DNA from: Saururus chinensis
Lineage: Eukaryota > Streptophyta > Magnoliopsida > Piperales > Saururaceae
Direction: 5' to 3'
DNA length: 64,000 bases
Assembly: GCA_035235625.1 (NCBI GenBank)
Contig: CP141142.1
Coordinates: 16,212,995 to 16,276,994, forward strand
A program made the translations under genes and the position numbers. Numbering within the stretch: position 1 is the stretch's first letter; each line of letters begins with the position of its first letter. The notes beneath the pieces were generated by a model that saw only the letters and a list, made by a program, of their open reading frames with translations, did not search any database and was not told where the DNA came from. Positions 1 to 11,359 of the stretch are shown piece after piece.

Positions 1-245
1 TAAAGATAACCAAATATGGAAGCCGATTAACTGAGACTTCTTACTCTACATGGAATCTGTACAATATGGATTTCAGCTTCTCGGATTAAATTCAAGTACT
101 AAACATCAAAGCAATAAAAGACAACAGTAAAATAATTAGTTTATATGCATAATCGAATCAAATAACTGAACAAAATTCACTTCCATATAAAGATGCCATC
201 CTTGTATCTTAAACCAAGCTGAGCATTTGAGCACCACCCTCTTCG
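1..245. other. 3' flank of the small membrane-protein gene
   Basis: AT-rich sequence downstream (on the minus strand) of the stop codon at 246-248. It probably holds the 3' untranslated region. I see no other gene here. Confidence 0.5.
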
Positions 246-740
246 TCAATCAGCGATATCATTGGGAAGAGACGAATCAAGGCTGTTGAACTTAAACCGA
301 CTCACATTCCCGAAACCGCTCACCTTTGGCCCAAATTTTCCTTGACATCCCTTTCTTCCCCTCAATCTATCCCCCACATGCACAATGCGCCACTAAAAAT
401 CACCCCCACAGATAAAAAGGAAAAGGAGAAAAAGCCTGCGTTTTGACTCGGCCAGGTCGGAGCCATAGATCAGTAAAATCATAAGCCAGAAACTTCCAAG
501 TTCCAAAATTTTGGGAGACACTTGCCAAGAAATGAAAAGCAGCAATCTTGCGACCCGAGATGCAGAAAACACAAAAGAAGTTAGATGACTCACCGAGAAA
601 ACGGAGGAAGGAGGTGAAGCGAGGCCGCAGGGGGCGACGAGGACGGGGGAGAAGATAGAGAGGAGGAGCAGCAGGCCCGCATACGTCCCGGGGCTCGTCC
701 TGTGGTAGGACCCGTAGAAGCGGCAGTTGTAGCCGTCCAT
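246..740 (-). CDS. Small predicted membrane protein, two exons, 97 residues
   Basis: Exon 1 is 740-594 (49 codons) and exon 2 is 392-246 (48 codons plus TGA). The intron 593-393 has a GTGAGT donor and a TTTTTAG acceptor after a pyrimidine-rich stretch, and both junctions are phase 0. The start ATG at 740-738 follows a GC-rich leader. Residues 1-20 are polar (MDGYNCRFYG begins the protein). Residues about 21-42 form one hydrophobic segment rich in Leu, so a single membrane span or signal anchor is likely. The C-terminal half is basic and Gly-rich (RGRKGCQGKFGPK) and ends in an acidic tail (LPNDIAD). I do not recognise the family and assign no function. The splice sites are predicted, not transcript-supported. 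Reading through exon 1 without splicing runs into the stop at 395-393, which is part of the acceptor. Confidence 0.6.
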
Positions 741-1283
741 CTTCCTCGCGGCTCAACGACAGCAGTAAGCGGGGAAAACCCACCTCGAAAATCGCCTGCT
801 TGGAGCGAATAGAGCTCAAGGGGTAGGGGACGCAGCTGCCATGGCCAGAGAAGGCGGCCAAAGTCCGTACTCACAAGTGGAGCAAAGCTGGGAGAGGAAG
901 CTGGAGTGTGAGTCATGGGCTTTGTTCGTTTTGTTTCTTTATTAATTTTGGTTGCAGCATCATTGCAGCGGTGTGTTTCTGTCGGTGGTCACTGTTTCGA
1001 TTGACGCATTGGTGAGCTGTGGAGTTTGGTAAGTTACCGTGTGTAATCGATGTATACATCGCTGATGTCGATGTGACCACCCGTTAATGGTGCATCAGTC
1101 ACCGCATTCGGCGTAGGGTGGTTCTACGGTTGGCATGCCACTGATGTGTTAGTGGGCCTGTCGATTTGACGGTGAGCCTACCAATGTTATGAGGCTCTTG
1201 TGTGGGCGGAACACGGTGGTAGATTGTCGACGTGCCGATGGACCTAATCTACGGGCGAGCGACTGCTACACGATTGCCTCTGG
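741..1283. other. Leader and upstream region of the minus-strand gene
   Basis: Positions 741-916 are moderately GC-rich and probably the 5' untranslated leader of the gene at 246-740. Beyond that, about 960-1150 holds several near-repeats of a cgatgt/gatgtcgatgt type. I see no convincing gene here. Open frames on either strand in the leader are shadows with no splice or homology support. Confidence 0.4.
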
Positions 1284-1507
1284 GGAAGCGTTTTTTATGT
1301 TCTATTCGGAGTATGAGCCGAGTGTAAGGAATACTTGGGAACCGTCTAATCTTAAGATCGGTGGCATATACGCTAGCGCATGTTAGTGTAAGTATGACTT
1401 ACACTAATGTGCGCTAGCGTGTGCGCCACCGATCTTGAGATCAGACGGTTCCCAGGCATTCCTTACGCTTGGCTTATACTAAACAGGAAGCATAAAAAAT
1501 GCTTCCT
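1284..1507. repeat. Foldback (long imperfect hairpin), MITE-like
   Basis: The left arm (about 1284-1392) and right arm (about 1396-1507) are imperfect reverse complements of roughly 110 bp meeting at about 1394. Shared blocks include gggaaccgtct, agatcggtggc, cgctagcgc and ttagtgtaagt. The outer right arm contains a second perfect palindrome (aggaagcat...atgcttcct). No gene lies inside. No target-site duplication was identified, so the transposon class is unknown. Confidence 0.65.
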
Positions 1508-1714
1508 GCCTCTGGAATGTGGAGGGTACATGGCTACATCTCGGGTAGGTACCTTACCCGTGATCAAATTTGTGATTTTTATATTCAACCTTAATAAAAT
1601 TTACAATAAAGTAGTCATTTATTAAACTTGATAATTTAAATAATAAATTTATAATTACATAGTATTATTAAATATTTTACTTATAAAAAATAAAAATTAT
1701 TATTTATAATAAAT
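1508..1714. other. AT-rich spacer
   Basis: Very AT-rich sequence between the foldback and the next TIR element. I see nothing further in it. Confidence 0.4.
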
Positions 1715-1922
1715 AATTATATAAATAATAATTAAAAAAAATATTTACTAAAATAAATCACTTTGGGAAATATTTCTCAAAGTGGTGTTCCTTTTTGCCA
1801 CGTAGGCGCTAGCCAAGCAGCTGGCGCCTGCGTGGCTTTTTTTTTAATTTTTAAGTTGATTTCGTCGTTTAGAACGACGAAATCAGGTTTAAGTTGATTT
1901 CGTCCTTCTAAATGACGAAATC
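1715..1922 (+). repeat. Left terminal inverted repeat
   Basis: Pairs with 4062-4269 with only scattered mismatches. It contains a palindrome of the form agcagctggcgcc and two gatttcgtc...gacgaaatc hairpins at about 1859 and 1898. Confidence 0.7.
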
Positions 1923-2329
1923 GAGTCAAGTTTTAAAAGACTTGACCCGATTTCGTCCTTTTAAAAGGCGACATCACGTAATACTGATTTCGTCCTTTAA
2001 AAGGACGAAATCAAATTAAATTTTTTTTTAAAAATCTATTTTAAACTAATTTTAACACATGTCCCTATTCATTCATTCCATACATACCAAATATAACATT
2101 AAAATATTAACATCATCGAATAAAAACAAACATAAAATAAAAATATTTATCAAATATATTACATGACAAGTCAAAAAAATGTTTAGTTTTAAAATAAACA
2201 TACAACAAAGCTAATATCACAATCTCCTACGTCCTCGTCCTCGACGGTGTTGTACAAGCTCCTCCTCATGATCTGCCTATTTCAGCTCTAGCTGTGTCTC
2301 CGGCTCGGGATGTGGCTCTAGCTCTGGCT

Positions 2330-2535
2330 CCTCACGTGCCTTTGCAACTCGAGAAGAGTATCTCGACGATGCTGATGCCCCCTTTAGGGGCGCCAGAGAT
2401 GTAGTTGAAATTTCGGTGGAAGATCTTATGGAAAAGATCGCAGTTTTAGATGCAGAAGCCGCAGTCAGTGCCGGTGGCAAAATAGTAGTGCTCTTGGTTA
2501 AACGAGAGTTAGATGAAGGTGGGAAGGGAAGCTGG
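2330..2535 (+). other. Acidic peptide-coding segment in the left half of the TIR element
   Basis: An open frame reads acidic, Val-rich sequence (DDADAPFRGA, then VEISVEDLMEKIAVLDA). The right half of the element, read on the minus strand at about 3945-3800, encodes a diverged copy (DDADAPFGGA, then a VKIRVENL-like stretch). The two arms therefore carry inverted copies of one coding segment. This could be a remnant of a transposon-encoded or captured gene. I do not recognise the protein. Confidence 0.4.
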
Positions 2536-2647
2536 GTCGGGGTTGGTAGGATCGGGGCTGAGGCTAGAGAGAGGCAAGGGGGAGGTGGACATAAAGAGGC
2601 GGGGTCAACTAAAATATTAAAACCGTGGTATAAAAAACTGAGGGTCA

Positions 2648-3110
2648 GTTACAACAGTAAAAGTTGGTGCATACTGTAGCAGTTAAAAAAAACTATAGCA
2701 GAAAACTGTAACAGTTAAAAAAAACTGAAGCAGAAAACTATAGGGAAAAAAACTGTAGCAAAAAACTGTAGCAAAAAAATTATACCGGAAAAAAACCTGT
2801 AGCAAAAACTGTAGCAACAGAAAACTATAGCAGTAAAAAAACTGTAGCAGCAGAAAACTGTAGCAGTAAAAAAATTGTAGCAGAAAACTATATTGGAAAA
2901 AAAACCTGTAGCAGTAAAAGCAGAAAACTGTAGCAGTAAAAAAACTGTAGCACCGGGAAAAAAACTGTAGTAGTAAAAAACTGTAGCAGCAGAAAACTGT
3001 AGCAGTAAAAAAACTGTAGCAGAAAACTATACCAGGAAAAAAACCTGTAGCAAAAAACTGTAGCAATAAAAAACTGTAGCAGTAAAAAAAAGCTGTAGCA
3101 GTAAAAAAAA
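2648..3110. repeat. Tandem array of aaaaactgtagcag-type units
   Basis: More than 25 copies of a 12-20 base unit built on ctgtagca plus a run of A, with variable spacing. It sits in the middle of the TIR element. One more copy lies at about 3588-3600. On the minus strand it reads as an artefactual Phe/Tyr/Ser-rich open frame. Confidence 0.85.
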
Positions 3111-3616
3111 CTAAGGGGGCGGATTTCGTCGTTTAAACGACGAAATCATAGAATATGTATGCTTTTAACTAACAACAAAGCGTCCCATGAGAACTCTTCT
3201 CCTTTAAATGTCCAATATATGCTGGTCAATGGATTTGGCAATTGAATGCTTAAAATATTGAAATTTTTTAAATGATGAACAACTAACGTAGATGCATGAT
3301 TCCCATTATTATCAAATGTCCAATATATGCTGGTCAGACAAGGATTGGATTAACAAGCACCGAATCAATGCGCGTCTTGGTCTCATGGCTAGCTAGAGTC
3401 ACCGTAACAATTGTCATTTTCATAGTGTTGGTCCCAATCTTACTAGTGGGGTGATTTGCATGTCAGAGGGACTAATCAAATTAATAGTTCATCAGCCTCA
3501 TATATCCCTTTTCAGTACGTTGTAATATTGATGGAGCTCATTGCAAATACAAAGAGATAGAGGACTAGTAAAAGCTTGGTTAAAAAAACTGTAGCAGTTA
3601 AAAAAAAGACTCCATT

Positions 3617-3728
3617 TTGAGCAGCATCCCACATTGTATAGAGCAGCATCCCACATTGTATGCATTTTGAGCAACATCCCACATTGCATAGAGCATTTTG
3701 AGCAACATCCCACATTGCATAGAGCATT
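3617..3728. repeat. Tandem array of agcarcatcccacattg units
   Basis: Four copies of a 22-31 base unit sharing catcccacattg. Open frames across it on the minus strand are repeat artefacts. Confidence 0.8.
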
Positions 3729-4061
3729 GCACGGCATTAGCATACAATATTGTATTTAAAGCATACAACATTTCATAGGATTGTATTTACAACCAGGACC
3801 ACGGCTTCGTCGCTGGTACCGACTACAGTTTATGTATCTACAACTGCGACCCCTTCTGCAAGATTTTCTACCCGGATTTTGACCACAGCTTCGGCTCCCC
3901 CGAAAGGGGCATCGGCATCGTCGAAATGCTCTTTCACTACAACATCATCGCTCTCGTCGGCCCGACGACGCTAGCGAGATCATGCGGACATCTATCCCGC
4001 AGGGCAACAACAGCTTTATGCACAGCTTCGTAATTTTTTTAAAAAAAAAAAATTTATGTGA

Positions 4062-4269
4062 TTTCGTCCTTTAGAAGGACGAAATCAACTTAAACCTGAT
4101 TTTGTCGTTCTAAACGACGAAATCAACTTAAAAATTAAAAAAAAAAACCACGCAGGCGCCAGCTGCTTGGCTGGCGCCTACGTGGCAAAAAGGAACACCA
4201 CTTTGAAAAATATTTCCCAAAGTGGTTTATTTTGGTAAATATTTTTTTTTAATTATTATTTATATAATT
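4062..4269 (-). repeat. Right terminal inverted repeat
   Basis: Reverse complement of 1715-1922. See the parent element. Confidence 0.7.
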
Positions 4270-5979
4270 TTCCCTAGAAACTTTTATGTGATCATTCACA
4301 CATGATGCCATGTGTGATTGGGGTTCATGATATATAATGTTAGGTTGGGTTGGGTTTTAAATTTTTTTTTGTGTTAAACCCAACCCAACCTGTAAAGGAT
4401 GCGGATTTTTTTTTTCAAATCCTACTTGCCCCAAGATAATACCTGACCCACCTCAAACCCAGTCAATTTTGGGTCGGTTCTACCTAAGTCGGGTCAGGTC
4501 CAAGTTTTTTGTGTAGCCCTGAGAGGGTAGTGGATCACCATGTGTCTAATGAGTGTATCAATGGGTCTAACCCTTTGTCTTACCGATACATCGGACCAAT
4601 ACATCGATGATAATGTCAGCCAATGTAAAATTAAAGAAAATTTTGAGAATGGAAGGTTTATGCTTACCTTGTTGTCATGTCAAAGGGAGTATTGCAAAAA
4701 TTTTGGTGTTTAGTGGTTCAAGTGAAGCCTCACAACAGGTTGTTTGCGCATTGCAGAGGTTTACAACTAGAGTGAAGCATGATCGCTTGTACATGTTGAG
4801 GATGTGCATGGAGGCATTGACAAAGTTTGTGTACAATCATCAGATGGCCCAAAGGAAGCATTTGTGGCAAAAGAGAGATGACATTTGAAATCATCTTGTC
4901 GGGAGCTCAATCGACACATCTTAAAGTTTGGGTGTCAATGAAGGCCATGTTGCCTATTTAATAAAAACTCAAATCAACTGCCAACATGTCCATGGAGTCG
5001 TTACATATACATTTTAAAAAAAAATTGTTTGTGAAAAATCTTTTAATTTTTAAATTTTGAGAATAAAAATTCTTTTAAAGGGGTAAGAAAATAACACCAC
5101 ATATTTTTTAAAAATTCTTTTTTTATGGGTAAGTCACTAGTGTGTCGCTATGCACATCGGTGAAATTAGGTTATGTCGATGGTTGCAAGGATAAAACTAT
5201 AAGATGCGGTTACATCAAGAAACATAGGAAGTTGTGCGAGTCTAAAAGTCTAGAGGCGGTTGATCCTTATATAAATGGAAAAAATTCTTAGAAACTCATA
5301 AATATGGAGTCTTTGAGCAAGGGAGTAGCAATGTGTCTAGCTTGGAGTGCATAAGGATTTACACGAGGAAGGAGAAGCAGTGTGGGATTGAGGTTGGATT
5401 GATAACCTTGTTATCATATGATAGTTGAATAAACACTTATTCTTTTTTATTTATAAAATTGTTGATGAGTTTTGGATGTATGCATAGTAGTGGCTTATTT
5501 CATGTTTAAAACTTTAAGAATCTCAATTTATATGTTGAATCTATTATGTTTTTTTAAAAAAAAACACTCATAGAACTAGTTCGGACTTTGTTTATTTTCT
5601 TCCTGATCATCTATGTAGTTGTCGACATGTCAGTGATGACATCGATGGTTGGAGGAAAATAAATAGTACCAACATTGACACAATGTGTCACTTCGATGTT
5701 ATGCTTGTCATCAGAAGTGTGACCGACATGTCAGTGATGGCGTAGGCAAGATGGATTCCCATAGTCTATCAACTACTAGTAATGGTTCAATGCGTCAATG
5801 GGGATGTCAGTGGTAATCGACACCCCGACCGACACATCAATAAGGTAACCGATGGTGCATCGTTTCATGATTTTTAAATATGTACTCTATAATATTATAT
5901 GCTATTTATGAGATATATAATAATATAGTTTTTATGTATAATGGATGTGTAAATACATGATAATATGTACATGTATGAT
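4270..5979. other. Transposon-derived intergenic DNA
   Basis: Contains a hairpin at about 4342-4392 (gttgggttgggtt against aacccaacccaac). A cluster at 5620-5860 holds repeated units of the form cgacatgtcagtgatg on both strands, resembling the subterminal repeats of CACTA-type elements. A 93-codon open frame at 4607-4888 has no recognisable domain and is probably not a gene. Confidence 0.35.
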
Positions 5980-8664
5980 TGTTATAACCCAACTTTTAAA
6001 TTAACTTAAAGGTCTGAATCTCTTAAATTTGTAATTAAGGAGGGGCCCAGATCAATTATGTATAAACAAGTAATCCTTATAGAAATATATTAATTTACAA
6101 ATATACAAAATTTTAAAAAGAATGCGATCGATGCCACAACATCATGTCAGCATAAAATCTATAGTGTAAACAAAAAGACATTAAACAAAATCCAGCACAT
6201 AGGCCCTTAATTTTCCATAGACCATTCCTCTATGGCCCCAATAGGTATTATTAAATTCTACTAATATGTTAAACAAAATTTAAATAAATCATATTTCAAA
6301 TTGTTGACTTAGAATTAAAGTCAAGCCTTTTGCAAGACTTAAAACAAATACATATCATTCATAGAATGTCGTCAATACTAAAATGACATACACCCATCCC
6401 ATGATACCCTAACTCCTAAGTACGATATAAGCCTCATTAGGCAGTATTTAGGAGTGATAAACTCCGATAGTTATTGGTTTGTGTGACAAAAAAACTACCC
6501 TTCAAAGTCTAAAATTGAAAACAACTTTAATACTTAGATGATAGTCAAACACTTATACTTTGAAAAATCTTGTTACGGGGTAGACATTTGTCCAACCCCT
6601 AATGGTACTTTAAAATCTATCACTTTCAAAGTAAACCCCATATATGACTTGAAAGGATTTTGAAAATGGAATATAACTCGAGTATGAAATTAGGATTTAG
6701 AACCACTTACCCTTGCTTTTAGACCTCCTCTGAAAGGTGGGTTGTGGCAAAACCTATACTTGTTCTCGGCTTAAGAGCGGCAGGCGGCACCTCCCCTTGT
6801 GATGGGATAGTCTCTATTTCCAGCTCTAGTGAGATGGGGGTAGCCACCCCTATTGCTAAGACGATCTCCTCTCGCCTTGGGTTGTCCCCCCTTTAGAAAA
6901 ATAAGGCTAACTAGAAAAATGGACCCCCTTGCGATGTAGGGTGCCCTCGATTAGCTATGATTGGTTTTTTAACGGTAGAAATTGGGTGAGAAAAGGCTTA
7001 GAAACAAAGGTTTGAAGTTTTAAGGGTGGGCAGAAACCAGAAGAGAGGAGACGAAAAGTGTGGTGTGAATTGGAACTCCCCCCTACCCTCTCTATTTATA
7101 GATAGAGCGGATCGTTGGATGAACACCACATAGCACATATCCAACATTCTTTGCCATGTTGTGGGTTGACCTGCAGAAGCTGTAGGCTAGCCTACGGGTG
7201 GCAAGCTAGCCACAGGTTGCATGCCGCAACATGTTGCGGCATGTGTTGGCATTAGCACCTGCTGATGGTAGCAGGCATCAATACGCTGATGCCAAAAATA
7301 TTTTATATATATTTTTTCAAAATCTCAAAACATTATATCTCCTCACCCCAGTTTTTTTGTCAAATTAACACGTTATTGGGCTCAATACATTCATCTCGTC
7401 GAGCCCTACGAACGATGTAAAAGGTTCTTTAAGAGATTAAGGCTCAAAATGACTTAAAATCGACAAAATGATTTGTTGGGCCCAAAAACATAATGTGGAC
7501 CCTAAAAGTATATTTAAAAAAAAAGGTTGTTAGAATGATATTGGGGTAAGTAAACCTTATGTATGTGTTAATGATCTTTGTAATGAAAAGATACTCCTCA
7601 CCAATGCATTGACATTCAAGGACAAGGGATCCTAGTGTTTGGTTGACTCCAAAAGTGAGTCATTTTAGCTATGTAGAGAAGCATCATGGTATGAAAATGG
7701 TCATGTCTCTAGCTCTTCAAAAGTAAAAGCTTGTTTGTAGAATTGCTTTTAGAGCATGGGGGTTAGGTTTAAGCCAATCATAGCATAAAAAGATGAATAG
7801 TCCATTGTAATGTAACAAAGGATGTCTCGATGATCATCAAAGTCAAAAATCTTAACCACTTAGGTCTAGAAGCCATTGTGGGCCTTTGCTTCATAGAGTG
7901 GATGGAGCTAGGTGTTAACTTCTGCAGAAGTCTAAAGTGGTGTAGTCGTTCCTATTCTAGTGAAGAATAGTTGTACTCCTAAATATGGTCATGGAGTCTT
8001 AAAGACCTTAGGTGGTATACATTTCAATGAGGTGCAATATACTTACTATATGTCATTATGATTCTTTACTTTGACTTATTATATGATCATAAAATTGAGC
8101 ATGACATTTGATTTATGCTTCCATGTGACTATGAAAATATTGAAAGGTATGATTGTTTTGACTTATATTATATTCTATTGATTTATTATCTATCATTGTG
8201 GTTCTTGTTTGGCCATCTATCTCGATATATTTGTATATTTAGCATCTTTTATGGCACAGGTGTTGCATGTGAAGATTATTTGCAACCAAGGTCAGGCATG
8301 TTGTAGTGTGGACATGCGTAGTGCTTAAATTTCCTTCTTTTTCTTTTAGTAATGCTTTGTAGTTTCTATTATTAATCAAAGTTGTGGATCTTCATAAAAA
8401 AAATCAAAGTCGTGAATTAACATACAAGTGCCCAACACGAGATACTGTAGTTTTTTTTATTTTGATTATATATTTAGTGATGCAAATATCATTTTATTCA
8501 CTTGCATTGAATTGTGAAAATGAGTAATTATGCTCCCAAATGATTTTCAATAATTATCATAAATGTCCCATGTTTTTTATTATTCTGTTGCATCAAATTT
8601 AATATTTTTGCATATTTTATAAAGGAAAATATAAATTTGCATGTATAAATTTGGGGGTATGACA
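5980..8664 (-). mobile_element. LTR-like block, about 2.7 kb
   Basis: It begins tgttataaccc and ends ggggtatgaca, so the ends are TG...CA with near-inverted termini, as in plant Ty3/gypsy LTRs. A TATA-like ctataaataga lies on the minus strand near 7095-7108, which suggests minus orientation. The flanking 5-mers (atgat and ctaaa) do not match, so this may be a recombinant or truncated LTR rather than a clean solo LTR. No coding domains are visible. Confidence 0.45.
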
Positions 8665-10587
8665 CTAAATGAGTTGGTTAAAATAGTCTATTGATTAAGG
8701 AAACAAGATTTTATCCAGCCATTTTATAACTAGAATGGTTCTAAAAAAACATTAACCATTTAGTGAAGTTATAAATACTACAAGTTTTATGTCTTCTTTC
8801 ATACCACTATAGATGTATACTTCACTCTCTAAATCACTTACCCTCCTCTCACCCCGAATTCCTCCCTATTTCCAACTTTGAATGTGTTAGTATGTAAGTT
8901 TTGTGATTCTAATATTTTTAATAATACTAGCAAGAATGCACATGCATTACATGTGTATGCGTATAAATATAAATTAGATGAGAAAAAATAAAATAAATTT
9001 GAGATAAAATATATATCGAACAAAAGTCTCCTTTGTATGTTATAATTACAATATACACTTTTAGGATCATAATAATTATAAATTATTAAAATATATAATT
9101 ATAAATTATTAAATTCACTCTTAGTAGGTAAGTGTGAGTCCAAATTTTACATGCTTAATATTATGTCATAAGTTGGCGAAGACCATGTTGAAGGACTCTG
9201 AGTCATGTAATGTACCATTCATATTTATGACCAATTTGGCGATTAGTCTCATTAGAGTTTATCAAAAGTTTTCTAGTGGTGTCTAGAATGCATGAAGACA
9301 AAGATGTGTAATATATACAAAGGTTTTTTTTTATCAAAAAGTATGTTGTATATATGGGACCCAAAAAAAGTTCAAGAAAACATATTTATGTAGAATCTCA
9401 TTTGATATAGCTCATCAATAGCTTTCTAATTATTCCAAGAACGTAGAAATACTAGTTAGAAGTATAAGATATAACCTTAAGTAAAAATTAGCATAATATA
9501 GAAAGTAAAGTCCACACTGTGTTAGTAACTAATATTAGGCTAACATGTATCACCCATCTAAAAGAATTGAAGTATAGAATTTCATTAAACTACATACCAA
9601 TTCAAATTTATATTTAAATATATTATAAAGAAATATTAGTATAAAAGATGGGTAAAATAGGTAAAAACTAAAAAAATAATCATCACAACTTATTTTATAT
9701 AGAAGCATGATAAAACATTTTTGTGATAGTATCTTTTTCAAGTGATTTTATTAATTTTTTATTGCAAAAATATGTATAAAAATGAGGCACAAATAGGTAA
9801 AGAATCTCATAAGAAATGAATTTCATTTGGATGAGTCTAGATTCACATGCATGAGCGTGAGCTCATACATTATTGGCTGTTTAGATTAAAATTCAATGAC
9901 AAACATTACTTAGGTATATATTAAAAAAGTCAATCATGGGGTGCTAAAATAGTTAATAATTAAGTAAAAGTTAAAAAAATAATTTTAAAATAAATTATAC
10001 CTTTTTATAGTAAAATAACGATAAATAAAAATATAAAAAATAATTTAAGTGATGAAAAAGTCTTATATGCTATGGTCACGCCCCATTGCTAACTACGTAC
10101 CATGTATCAACATACTATCTTTGTCCTAAAATAATTTTTATATTTAATTTTGAAAAATAAATTTATTTTATTTTATTTTATTTTAAAAAAATATTATTAC
10201 TATTAATAAAAAAATAAGTGTCTTTCTTTCATATTTTTAGAGTGGCAACTGTCTCATGTATTTTTATCCCTTATATTACCGTAATTGAGTACCGTAAATC
10301 GAGTACAAGTTGATCATTTGCAGAGAACCGACGGAGGCAGGCGCCTCATGACAAAAGTGGTAGTGCAAATAGGGAGATATAATTATTGTCCAACGGGGCC
10401 ATGTGCATCTCATGACCTGTCACCGACAGCCAACCGGCGCTATTAGCTGTCAGATGATAGGGCCGGGAAGGTCCGAATCCGCAGATAAATGGAGCAAACC
10501 GTTGATTCTAAGATCATTAGCTTCGGTCGTCGGATGAATAATTGACGCCTCAGATTTAAGGCTGATTTTCCTTTGTTTTAAACTACC
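8665..10587. other. AT-rich intergenic region
   Basis: Mostly AT-rich without recognisable genes. A Stowaway-like terminus (ctatctttgtcctaaaataa) occurs at about 10111. Base composition becomes balanced from about 10310 to 10680. Confidence 0.4.
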
Positions 10588-10689
10588 ATGGCAGTCCATC
10601 TTCATTCTTCTCAGTTTCGTATGGTAGCCCCGAGTGATCGATCCTTCGTTTCTTGCAGCTTTGTGGGTTTTGCACACATAATTGTCTAA
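10588..10689 (+). other. Possible orphan first exon (33 codons)
   Basis: An ATG in good context (taccATGGCAG) opens 33 codons, MAVHLHSSQF followed by Ser/Arg-rich sequence, ending at TAA 10687-10689. The Ser/Arg-rich, acid-poor composition resembles an organelle transit peptide. The upstream 250 bases have promoter-like, non-repetitive composition, unlike the surrounding DNA. No continuing exon was found, so a truncated gene or chance frame is equally possible. Confidence 0.2.
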
Positions 10690-11160
10690 TGTATGAACAC
10701 CGGCTTATGCGTCTCAGTCTGAGCCGCAACCTTGTCTTGTGGTCAGGCAGATTTTACCCTATGCTATGCTAAGAAATGTAGTAATATTATTTTATTTATT
10801 TTAAATTTTAATTTCTAATTTTCAGGGGAAGGCTTTAATTTATAATTTTTTATTTTTATTAATAAATTAATAGGGGTCTTCCCAAGCCCCCCGCCGTTAA
10901 AGTGTTTTTTACTTTATAAAAAATGAGTCATTCTGATTAAATAGTATTTCAAACTTAAAGAAAGGGTCGTTGGGAATATAGAAATTTCCTAGGCTTGAGT
11001 GGTCTCATAATGGACAAGTATTATAAGGAAATAAAGCAAAAATAAAAAAACTAATAAATATTTTAACAAAAGAAGATTAACGAGATGGACAGAGGAAGCG
11101 TCTAGTGGGCTGGCTTTGTGGTAGGTATAATCATCTTGGTATGCAAAAGTATAAGTGATA
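10690..11160. other. AT-rich spacer
   Basis: AT-rich sequence between the possible orphan exon and the Stowaway-like MITE. I see no gene or clear repeat. Confidence 0.35.
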
Positions 11161-11359
11161 CTCTCTTTATCTCATATTAATAACTATATTTGAAAAAATT
11201 AATTATTTTTTCAGTAGTGAAATACATATCTAAGAGAAGCAAAAATAAGTTTATGATATTTTTTTATGTACCTAACTACTTAAATTTAACAAAATAGAGG
11301 AGTTATTAACATGGAACAAGTTTTTTATCAAATAAAACTATTAATTTAAGAATATGGAG
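11161..11359. mobile_element. Stowaway-like MITE, ~200 bp
   Basis: The termini ctctctttatctcatattaa and, on the right, the reverse complement of ctccatattcttaaattaat match the Stowaway (Tc1/mariner) pattern ctccctccgtcccaaa. It is flanked by TA on both sides (11159-11160 and 11360-11361), the expected 2 bp target duplication. No coding capacity. Confidence 0.65.

Larger units (their letters stand above)
1859..4127. repeat. Seven dispersed gatttcgtc/gacgaaatc hairpins
   Basis: Short palindromes with arms gatttcgtc and gacgaaatc and a 7-9 base AT-rich spacer (such as gtttaaac or ctttaaaag) lie at about 1859, 1898, 1950, 1985, 3122, 4062 and 4100. Some copies carry mismatches. One is central; the rest are near the ends. 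They may be transposase-binding repeats, which is inference. Confidence 0.65.
1715..4269. mobile_element. 2.55 kb element with ~208 bp terminal inverted repeats (probably non-autonomous MULE-like)
   Basis: The ends 1715-1922 and 4062-4269 are close reverse complements. Shared blocks include ccactttgg/tcactttgg, gttcctttttgccacgtagg, the palindromic ccaagcagctggcgcctgcg and repeated gatttcgtc palindromes. A second, weaker inverted repeat lies inside: about 2345-2480 against about 3810-3945. The centre is a tandem array of ctgtagca units. Long TIRs and little coding capacity suggest a non-autonomous Mutator-like or foldback element. The flanks are AT-rich and no 9 bp target duplication is clear, so the exact ends are approximate. 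Confidence 0.7.

Noticed and set aside
400-916. Overlapping minus-strand frames of 108 and 153 codons across the first gene's leader and intron
   Set aside because: They run across the probable leader, exon 1 and intron in other frames. The spliced 97-residue model has coherent splice sites and phase.
1189-1625. Two short plus-strand frames across the foldback
   Set aside because: They follow the arms of the inverted repeat and have no domain.
2683-3066. Phe/Tyr/Ser-rich 127-codon minus-strand frame
   Set aside because: Produced by the tandem ctgtagca array.
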